Origin: Opitutaceae bacterium
GTDB taxonomy: Bacteria > Verrucomicrobiota > Verrucomicrobiia > Opitutales > Opitutaceae
Length of the DNA stretch: 64,000 nucleotides
Reading direction: 5' to 3'
NCBI GenBank assembly: GCA_024233285.1
Contig: JACKPU010000005.1
Coordinates: forward strand, 62,001 to 126,000
Below the pieces are notes generated by a model that was not told the origin of the DNA, made no database searches, and worked only from the letters and a program-made list of their open reading frames with translations. The translations under genes and the position numbers were made by a program. How positions within the stretch are numbered: position 1 is the first letter of the stretch; each line of letters starts with the position of its first letter. Shown here piece after piece: positions 57,458-64,000 of this stretch.

Positions 57458-58354
57458 ATGAATGTGCACCATCTTGAGCTGTTCTATTACGTGGCGACGC
57501 ACGGCGGAATCAGCGCGGCGGTGCGGGCGATTCCCTACGGGATTCAACAGCCCGCGGTCAGCGGCCAGATCGGCAAACTGGAGCAAGAGCTCGGTGTAAA
57601 GCTCTTTGACCGCACGCCGTTTCGGCTGACGCCGGCAGGCGAAAAACTCTACGCCCACGTGCACCCTTTCTTCAACGCGCTGCCGGGGTTGCGCGCGCAG
57701 CTCAGCGGCGGGGATGTGCCGGAACTGCGTATCGGTGGAGCCGAACTGGTGCTGCGTGATCATTTGCCCGAAGTGATGAAGCGTGTGCGTGAACAATTTC
57801 CCAAATTGAAGTTCAGCCTGCGCAGCACGGGATTTCAGTCGCAGGTCGAGGAGTGGTTGCACGGCGGCCAGGTGGACGTGGCGTTTGCGCCGGTTTACGC
57901 CAAGGCGCCGGCGGGATTGCGCACGGCCAAACTGGCCAAGTTGCCGCTCGTGCTGGAGGTGCCGACGAAATCGCCGATCAAATCGGCGGAGGAATTGTGG
58001 CGTCAGAAAATCATTAGCGAGCCCCTGATCTGCCTGCCGCATGATACAGGCATCGTGCGCGGATTTTTCCGCGAATTGAAAAAGCGTGGCGTAAGCTGGC
58101 CGGCACTGATCGAGGTGACGTCGATCGATTTGGTGGCGCGCTACGCCGCGGCTGGCAATGGGATCGGACTAAACGTGCTGGTGAATCCCAAGGCGCGTCC
58201 CCGTGGGGTGCGGATTTTGCCGCTCGATGGGTTTGCCCCGGTCGTGATGGGCGCGATCTGGCGCGGAGAATTGAGTGAGCACGCCACGGCTGCGGTGGCC
58301 GGAGTGCGCGCCTACGCGAGGACGCGCTGGCCGGATTGGGTGTGCGACAGTTAA
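57458..58354 (+). CDS. LysR-family transcriptional regulator
   Basis: A 298-residue regulator. The N-terminal winged helix-turn-helix (HLELFYYVATHGGISAAVRA, QQPAVSGQIGKLEQELGVKL) and the LysR effector domain (PELRIGGAELVLRDHLPEVM, VRGFFRELKKRGVSWPA) are clear. It is transcribed divergently from the plasmalogen desaturase and probably controls it; the inducer is unknown. Its stop overlaps the sufE stop by 4 bases on the opposite strand. The ATG at 57458 is chosen because the helix begins there. Confidence 0.88.
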   Translation: MNVHHLELFYYVATHGGISAAVRAIPYGIQQPAVSGQIGKLEQELGVKLFDRTPFRLTPAGEKLYAHVHPFFNALPGLRAQLSGGDVPELRIGGAELVLRDHLPEVMKRVREQFPKLKFSLRSTGFQSQVEEWLHGGQVDVAFAPVYAKAPAGLRTAKLAKLPLVLEVPTKSPIKSAEELWRQKIISEPLICLPHDTGIVRGFFRELKKRGVSWPALIEVTSIDLVARYAAAGNGIGLNVLVNPKARPRGVRILPLDGFAPVVMGAIWRGELSEHATAAVAGVRAYARTRWPDWVCDS

Positions 58355-58761
58355 CCGCCTGATTGCCGGGTCGCGAATTGCTTGATCGTGGCGCGCACGG
58401 CGGCGAGGCCGTTACGGCGCGTGGGCGAGAGGTTGGCCAACAGGTGGAGTTCGGCGAGCGGATCAGTGTCGTCGGCGATGATGTCGGCCGGTGCTGTCTC
58501 GCTGTAGAATTCGCACACGAGCGCGACGAGGCCTTTGACGAGCGGACCGTCGGCATCGCAGTGAAAATGGCATCGACCGTCGCTCAGCTCGCTGACGAGC
58601 CAGACTTGGGACACGCAGCCGGGCACGCGATACTCGTCGGTGCGCTGCGTTTCCGGCAATGGTGCGAGTTTGCGGGCGCGATCAACCACGATGGTGAGTC
58701 GCTCTTGGGCATCCTCGATGAGATTGAGATCATCCAGGAGCTGTTGCTGGCGATCCGTCAT
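58351..58761 (-). CDS. sufE: Cysteine desulfuration protein SufE
   Basis: A 136-residue sulfur acceptor that stimulates SufS in Fe-S cluster assembly. The active-site motif RVPGCVSQVWL is intact, and the fold signatures DADGPLVKGLVALVCEFY and LLANLSPTRRNGLAAV follow. Its start overlaps the alpha-fucosidase stop by 4 bases (ATGA), so the two are translationally coupled despite unrelated functions. No sufS is adjacent. Confidence 0.93.
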   Translation of the reverse strand: MTDRQQQLLDDLNLIEDAQERLTIVVDRARKLAPLPETQRTDEYRVPGCVSQVWLVSELSDGRCHFHCDADGPLVKGLVALVCEFYSETAPADIIADDTDPLAELHLLANLSPTRRNGLAAVRATIKQFATRQSGG

Positions 58762-60530
58762 GCCTGGGGTGAAACCGGCTTGAGCTGGATCTCACAAAAC
58801 TGCATGCCGCCGTCAGAGAAGAGCGTCTTGCCGGACTTTTTTAGATTCATGCGCGTGGGCTGCAGTCGCAGGGTCTGGGTGCCGGCCCGGGCAAAAGTGA
58901 GTTTACCGAATCGGGTGGCGATTTGCGGGAAGTATTCCGAACGCAGGCCGGGCAGAATGGCTTCGCGCTTGGTGATGCGCTTCAGATTCTGGCCGTCGCA
59001 AGTGAGACGCAGGGTGTGCCCGCCGCTCCACGGTTCGAGGTGTTGGTGTGTGGTCACGACGGTGACATCGTAGGTGCCGGGCGTAAGGACGGTGAATTGC
59101 CATTCGAGCCAGTCCTTGGCATTGCGCCAGTTTTCGGTAAGGCCGTTGCCGCCCATGCGCATTTCCGGCTGCTTGGCGTCGCTGCCGACACGGGCCATCG
59201 GGCCGATGAGAGTGAGCGAATCGTCGGGTTGTTGGAGGGTGAGAGGCTCCACGACCGGCGCGGCATTGAGTTGGACGGCAATGACGGTGACCGGCTTGGT
59301 GGCTTTGAAGCCTTTGAAGTCGACTTCCAAAATAGGGGTGCCGGTGGCCGGATCGGTTCGCTCATTGAAGGTGAATCGTTTTTTGCGATCCGCCAACGGG
59401 GCGATCGACTTCACCGCAGTATTCAAGCCGTGCAAACGAAAGTGACGGTTGGGTTTCTTGAAGAAATGGAAATAGAGCGTGTTGCCCTTGGTGGTGATGC
59501 GGCCCCAGTCAAATTCGTAGGGAAACGGACTGGGCGAAGAACCGTAAATCGCCGTGCCGTTGACCTTGAGCCAGGCTCCGACGGCACGCAGGCGCTGTGC
59601 GCTGGGGGCCGGCACCACGCCATCGGCATCGGGTCCGATGTTAAGTAGATAGTTGACGCCCTTGCTGACCAGATCGACGAGCGTGGCGATCAGATTTTCC
59701 GCACTCTTCCAGGCATGATCGTGCCGCTTGAATCCCCAGGTGTGGTTAAGCGTGGCGCAGGTTTCCCAATCACCACTGAGTCGAGCGGGTGGCAGAAAAT
59801 TGTCGCGGGGCAGACTGTAGTCGCCGAGGCCGTGGCCGATACGGCCGGAGACGAGGCATTGGGGTTGAAGCTTTTTGACGAAGCGGCGGATGCGTGCGCT
59901 TTGCGCCTTGGAGAGCGTGAGCGGGGTGTCGAACCAGATCATGCCGATCGGTCCGTAGTTGGTGAGCAGTTCGCGCAGTTGCGGGAAAACCTTTTCCTTC
60001 AGGTAGCGCTCGGGCTGCTTTTGCTTCTCGTCAAAATCCCACGTGTTCCACGCTCCGTCGGGATGATGCCAGTCGAGATCCTGTGAGTAATAGAAACAGA
60101 ACTTGATGCCCTGCTTGCGGCATTCGCGTGCGAGTTCCTTCATCGGGTCACGCGCGAACGGCGTGCGCTTCACGACGTTGTATGGGTTTGATGCCGAATC
60201 ATACATCGCGAATCCGTCGTGGTGCTTGGACGTGATTACGAGGTAACGCTGACCGGCGTCCTTGGCAAGTTGCACCCAGGCCTTGGCATCGAAGTGCTGC
60301 GGGTTGAAGCGGGGGGCAAATTTTTCGTAGGTCGCGACGGGGATCTTCTCGCGAAACATCATCCATTCACCGATGTAGGGCACGGGTTTGCCGCGCCACA
60401 CGCCGGCGTGCACGGCATAGAGGCCCCAGTGGATGAAGAGCCCGAAGCGGGCTTCGCGCCACCAGGCGAGCAAGTCGGCATCGGCGCGGCGGGAGTTTTT
60501 CTTTACGTCAGAAACGTCAACAGTGCGCAT
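58758..60530 (-). CDS. GH29 alpha-L-fucosidase-like protein
   Basis: A 590-residue glycosidase. WWREARFGLFIHWGLYAVHA and YLVITSKHHDGFAMYDS are GH29 signatures; GPIGMIWFDTPL contains the likely catalytic nucleophile Asp (usually WFDGG-like). FCFYYSQDLDWHHP fits the barrel, and a C-terminal beta domain follows. It releases alpha-linked fucose. No signal peptide is visible from the ATG at 60530, whereas many bacterial GH29 enzymes are exported, so it may act on imported fragments. It overlaps sufE by 4 bases. The rhamnosidase at 40273 suggests a shared interest in deoxy-sugars. Confidence 0.85.
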   Translation of the reverse strand: MRTVDVSDVKKNSRRADADLLAWWREARFGLFIHWGLYAVHAGVWRGKPVPYIGEWMMFREKIPVATYEKFAPRFNPQHFDAKAWVQLAKDAGQRYLVITSKHHDGFAMYDSASNPYNVVKRTPFARDPMKELARECRKQGIKFCFYYSQDLDWHHPDGAWNTWDFDEKQKQPERYLKEKVFPQLRELLTNYGPIGMIWFDTPLTLSKAQSARIRRFVKKLQPQCLVSGRIGHGLGDYSLPRDNFLPPARLSGDWETCATLNHTWGFKRHDHAWKSAENLIATLVDLVSKGVNYLLNIGPDADGVVPAPSAQRLRAVGAWLKVNGTAIYGSSPSPFPYEFDWGRITTKGNTLYFHFFKKPNRHFRLHGLNTAVKSIAPLADRKKRFTFNERTDPATGTPILEVDFKGFKATKPVTVIAVQLNAAPVVEPLTLQQPDDSLTLIGPMARVGSDAKQPEMRMGGNGLTENWRNAKDWLEWQFTVLTPGTYDVTVVTTHQHLEPWSGGHTLRLTCDGQNLKRITKREAILPGLRSEYFPQIATRFGKLTFARAGTQTLRLQPTRMNLKKSGKTLFSDGGMQFCEIQLKPVSPQA

Positions 60531-60569
60531 CGCGGGAAACGTCACGCGGAGCTGCGTGAACGTGCAACG

Positions 60570-62315
60570 TCAATTTGCAGTTGTGCCGCCGGTCTGGCGG
60601 TGACGACCCAGTAATTCCGGAGTGCGGGCCAGCAGAGCCATGAGCTGTTCGATGCGCAGGGGTTTGGAGAGATACTCATCCATCCCCTTGGCGAGAAATC
60701 GTTCACGATCGCCGTTGACCGCATTGGCGGTGAGCGCGGCGATCACGGGCTGGCGTTCCACAGGGAACTCCCGGCGGATGCGTTCCGTCGCACCGAGGCC
60801 GTCGAGTTCGGGCATTTCAACATCCATGAGCACTAGGTCGTAAGGTTCCTTTTGCAGCATGGCGATGACGTCCAATCCGTTGCCGGCCGTGTCGATTTTG
60901 TAGCCCAATCGCTTCAACAACTGCTGCGCGACCTTTTGGTTGACGATGTTATCCTCCGCCAAAAGCAGGCGACACGGATGACGGTTGGCATAGGTCACAT
61001 CGAATCGCGCCTCCGGTAGCGCCGAAGGGGTGGCTTCGGCAGTTTGGGCCACGCCGGCGGTAACGGTGAATTTGAAAACCGTGCCTTGGCCGGGCGTGCT
61101 TTCCACCCAGATGCGACCGCCATGCAGTTCGACCAAGCGCTTGCTGATGGCCAGACCCAAGCCGGTGCCGCCGAAACGGCGGGTGGTGGATGATTCGGCT
61201 TGTGAGAAATGTTGAAACAAGCGATCGAGCCGGTCCGGGGCGATGCCGATGCCGGTATCACTCACACTGACGGCGAGTTCAACTTGGCCTGCGGGGGTCG
61301 AGCGGGCTGAAACCTGCAGCGTGACCGATCCACTGGAAGTGAACTTCACGGCGTTGGAAAGCAGGTTGATGATGACCTGACGGAGTCGGGTCACGTCGCC
61401 GGTCAACACTTCTGGCACGGTCGGATCCACTTTGGCGTGGAGGGCGAGCCCCTTGGCCTGCGCGGGCGTTTCCAGCAAGCTGATGGCGGTGTCAACGCAC
61501 TCACGCACATTGAATGGCGTGCGTTCCAATTCGAGGTGACCGGCCTCGATTTTCGAGAAATCGAGAATGTCGTTGATCAATTCCAACAGCACTTCGCCGC
61601 TGTTGGCCACGGTCTCCACGCAGTCCTTCTGCTCCGAGTTGAGCGAGGTGTCGCGTAAGATGGTGGTCATGCCGATGATCGCATTCATCGGGGTGCGGAT
61701 CTCATGGCTCATGGACGCGAGGAAGCGACTCTTGGCCAGGGTTGCCTCCTCCGCCTGACGCCGGGCGGCTTCGAGAGCCGATTGGGTTTCCTGCAGGCGC
61801 GTGATGTTGGTTTTTTGCTCATGCACCATACGGCGCAGTTCAAGCGCGGTGACGACATGACGGCGCAGCACGCCGAGCGCCTTGAGTTGTTCCTCGGTCA
61901 GTTGGCGGGGTTTGCGATCAATCACGCACAAAGCTCCCAAGGCGTGGCCGCTGGAGGATACGAGCGGGGCCCCTGCGTAAAAACGGATGTGCGGGTTTTG
62001 CCGCACGAGAGGGTTGTCCATGAAACGCCGGTCACGTTCGGCGTCAGGCACAATGAGTATATTGTCCGGCTCGCAGATGGCATGCGCGCAGAACGAAGTG
62101 TCGCGGGATGTTTCGGAATCATTCAGCCCGACCCGGGCCTTGAACCATTGCCGGGTTTCGTCGATCAGGCTGATCGCGCTGATGGGCACATCGCAGATCT
62201 GCGCGGCCAAGGCGGCCAGATCGTCGTATTCCTGTTCTGGCAGTGTATCGAGGATCCTGTAGTCGTGCAGTGACTGCAGGCGCTCAGATTCGTTGGCGGG
62301 CAGTGGGTGAGACAT
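60570..62315 (-). CDS. GAF-domain hybrid sensor histidine kinase
   Basis: A 581-residue cytosolic sensor. The GAF domain (about 30-165) has the DTSFCAHAI motif common in sensors of this subclass. The kinase core has H204 in FLASMSHEIRTPMNAIIG, NLLSNAVKFTSSG, VSDTGIGIAPDRL and GTGLGLAISKRL. The C-terminal receiver has D498 in LVLMDVEMPELDG. There is no output domain, so the phosphoryl group must pass to a separate Hpt or response regulator not visible here. The ATG at 62315 is chosen because the GAF region follows directly. Confidence 0.92.
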   Translation of the reverse strand: MSHPLPANESERLQSLHDYRILDTLPEQEYDDLAALAAQICDVPISAISLIDETRQWFKARVGLNDSETSRDTSFCAHAICEPDNILIVPDAERDRRFMDNPLVRQNPHIRFYAGAPLVSSSGHALGALCVIDRKPRQLTEEQLKALGVLRRHVVTALELRRMVHEQKTNITRLQETQSALEAARRQAEEATLAKSRFLASMSHEIRTPMNAIIGMTTILRDTSLNSEQKDCVETVANSGEVLLELINDILDFSKIEAGHLELERTPFNVRECVDTAISLLETPAQAKGLALHAKVDPTVPEVLTGDVTRLRQVIINLLSNAVKFTSSGSVTLQVSARSTPAGQVELAVSVSDTGIGIAPDRLDRLFQHFSQAESSTTRRFGGTGLGLAISKRLVELHGGRIWVESTPGQGTVFKFTVTAGVAQTAEATPSALPEARFDVTYANRHPCRLLLAEDNIVNQKVAQQLLKRLGYKIDTAGNGLDVIAMLQKEPYDLVLMDVEMPELDGLGATERIRREFPVERQPVIAALTANAVNGDRERFLAKGMDEYLSKPLRIEQLMALLARTPELLGRHRQTGGTTAN

Positions 62316-62367
62316 GTCTTTTTCTAACAAATACCCTGACCTGCGCGCGGGCAAGTCCGACCCTGAA

Positions 62368-64000
62368 TCACGGATTGGTGGTGCCGAGCGGCGGCAGCGG
62401 ACAATCGATCGCGGCCGCGATTGCGCGGTAGAGCTCGCCTTCCTCAATCGTGATGGTGCCGTCGCTGTGAATGACGTGAGCGGCGGCAAGCAGGAACCGC
62501 TTTTTGATCGGCAGGGCGGCGGCGGCGATACGATCCAAAGCGCGGTCCAGCGCGGCGAAGTTGACCACGGCTGGCCCGGCGGCGAGCAACGCCGGCTCGA
62601 TTAAACGCAGTTGCGCCGTGCCACTGGCATAGGCGCGTTGCACGGCTGACTCGTCTTGCTGACCGGCGCGGGCCAGCGCCGAAAGCAGTGCGGCGATGTC
62701 CTCGACGAGAGGATTGAACGAAAAGTAATCCGGCGTGCGGTTGGGTTTCTGTGCGAGCTGCAGATGGTGGGTGAGCAGTTTTTGCAGGACGAATTCAAAG
62801 GTCGTGATCTGATTGTCGGCGTGCACGAGTTCGTCGAGCGTGCCGAGAAAACGCGCAAGGTCAGCGTGCGTGAGTTGTCGCAGGGCCGGAGCGCTGAGGA
62901 GCAGCAGGGGCAGGCGCGTTTCGGGTGATAGCGTGCGCAAGACGGGGATCAATTGCGTCAAAGCCGGGACCGCGGCGCTGTCGTGCTGCTTGACGAGCGC
63001 TTCCATGCGTGCCGTCGGCTCGGCTTTGTCGCCGAGCAGCAGGCCGTAAACCAACGCCGTGGCGCTGGCAGGGATGCGGGCGGCCTCGCGAACCGCATCG
63101 GGAATCGAATCCAGCAAACCGGCGGCGGCTTGGTAATGGGCTTCAGTCAGCTGGCCAATGTCGGCCACCGCTGCGGCGGGTTGAAAGGCGATGCGGCGTT
63201 GCGGGTCGATCTTGGGCGGCACGGCGTAGGACGTGCCCTCGGCTTGGGCGAAGCCCTTGGTGGCGAAGCTGTCCTTGGTGACATCGACCACTTCCGGCGG
63301 ATCGAAAAACTTGCCGTCCCACGACGGATTGATGGCGCGCAGACGTTCTTCCAACGGGGGATGGGTGGCCCACGCGCCGCCGAAGTTCGATTTGAAGCCT
63401 TGCGCGAAAAAGAAGTGACCGATCGCGGTGGTTTTGTTGCTCGCGAGCCGGGACCCAAGCGCGTAGCCGCCGATCTTGCTGAGCGCGCCGCTGATGCCAG
63501 CGGGATTGCGCGTAAATTGCACGGCGGACGCGTCGGCCAAAAACTCGCGTTGCCGCGACACGGCGGCCTGGATTAGCCGGCCAAAAAAGTAGCCAACGTA
63601 ACCGATAATGAGCAGCGCAAGGCCGACGGCGAAGATCGCGATCACGATGCCGCCGGAGTTCTTATTGCTGCCGGAGGAGCGCACGCGCATGCCGCGCAGC
63701 GACCAGATCACACCGCGCCCGATCAATCCGATGACGAGGATGCCAAAGACGAGCGCGGTCAACTTGACGTTGAGCCGCATGTCGCCGTTGAGAATATGGC
63801 TGAATTCGTGGCCGATGACGCCCTGCAACTCGTCGCGCGTGAGCTTGTCGAGCGTGCCCTTGGTCACTGCCACGACGGCATCGCTGGTGGTCAGGCCCGC
63901 GGCAAACGCATTGATGCCGTTTTCCTGATCGAGCACGTAAACCGCCGGCATCGGCACACCCGAAGCGATCGCCATTTCCTCAACGACATTGAGCAGACGA
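62368..64000 (-). CDS. M48-family membrane metallopeptidase (partial at the right edge)
   Basis: The visible 544 codons are the C-terminal part of an HtpX/Ste24-type peptidase whose start lies beyond 64000. RLLNVVEEMAIASGV enters from the edge; the zinc site is GVIGHEFSHILNGD, with the third ligand region LADASAVQFTRNPAG. Two membrane segments lie between (KLTALVFGILVIGLIGRGV, IVIAIFAVGLALLIIGYVGY). A long cytosolic C-terminal domain (about 300 residues) with helical repeats exceeds the usual M48 length. Quality control of membrane proteins is the likely role. Confidence 0.9.
   Translation of the reverse strand, partial: RLLNVVEEMAIASGVPMPAVYVLDQENGINAFAAGLTTSDAVVAVTKGTLDKLTRDELQGVIGHEFSHILNGDMRLNVKLTALVFGILVIGLIGRGVIWSLRGMRVRSSGSNKNSGGIVIAIFAVGLALLIIGYVGYFFGRLIQAAVSRQREFLADASAVQFTRNPAGISGALSKIGGYALGSRLASNKTTAIGHFFFAQGFKSNFGGAWATHPPLEERLRAINPSWDGKFFDPPEVVDVTKDSFATKGFAQAEGTSYAVPPKIDPQRRIAFQPAAAVADIGQLTEAHYQAAAGLLDSIPDAVREAARIPASATALVYGLLLGDKAEPTARMEALVKQHDSAAVPALTQLIPVLRTLSPETRLPLLLLSAPALRQLTHADLARFLGTLDELVHADNQITTFEFVLQKLLTHHLQLAQKPNRTPDYFSFNPLVEDIAALLSALARAGQQDESAVQRAYASGTAQLRLIEPALLAAGPAVVNFAALDRALDRIAAAALPIKKRFLLAAAHVIHSDGTITIEEGELYRAIAAAIDCPLPPLGTTNP

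Overview
The window is high-GC bacterial chromosome and most resembles an Opitutaceae-type member of the Verrucomicrobia. The grounds are four PEP-CTERM proteins ending in VPEPSTYAAILGLGALGF-type tails, a large autotransporter-type beta-strand repeat protein, the verrucomicrobial 'PFEV' N-terminal motif at 34055-34848, many glycoside hydrolases, and dispersed repeats built from CACGGATG or TGTAGGGCGGGATC units. No rRNA, tRNA or CRISPR array was recognised, and no gap over about 300 bases lacks a gene.

Region by region: 1-6.9 kb is a sucrose module (MscS-like channel, fructokinase, a sucrose-phosphate phosphatase fused to an (alpha/alpha)6 glycosidase/invertase-like domain, a sodium:solute symporter and a sucrose-phosphate-synthase-like glycosyltransferase). 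7-12.7 kb holds sugar oxidation and dehydration enzymes, a methyltransferase, a cytochrome c-PQQ dehydrogenase fusion and an S51 peptidase. 12.7-15.6 kb is creBCD, with a miniature CreD and a three-repeat CreB-like box. 15.7-22.3 kb is mostly housekeeping (ruvB, murA, dUTPase, thioesterase, peroxiredoxin). 22.6-27.2 kb is a transglutaminase / GT4-glycosidase (frameshifted) / GH130 operon. 27.3-30.6 kb is a divergent oxyR-katG pair.

30.6-34.9 kb is a rearranged accessory patch: a second copy of the katG 3' end with its terminator, an intact zeta-toxin-like gene and a duplicate of its C-terminal part, a ParE-like toxin-antitoxin pair, and a SIMPL-like secreted protein with a frameshift in its signal peptide. 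34.9-43.2 kb carries two PilT/PilU-type ATPases, an OmpW-like porin, EttA, a GH78 rhamnosidase and a secreted MsrA. 43.2-51.2 kb is the most distinctive region: four PEP-CTERM genes, each preceded by a TGTCCG-N15-TGTCCG direct repeat (21-bp period), next to a divergent hybrid histidine kinase/response regulator with an AraC-type DNA-binding domain. This looks like a local surface-protein regulon.

51.3-64 kb holds Hsp33, an NAD-salvage pair (PnuC and a NadR-type kinase), a YbdG-type channel, TcdA, TatD, a CarF/PEDS1-type plasmalogen desaturase divergent from a LysR regulator, SufE coupled to a GH29 fucosidase, a GAF hybrid kinase and a truncated M48 peptidase running off the right edge. Redox themes recur (OxyR/KatG, peroxiredoxin, MsrA, Hsp33, and possibly plasmalogens), as do osmotic themes (sucrose synthesis and two MscS-type channels).
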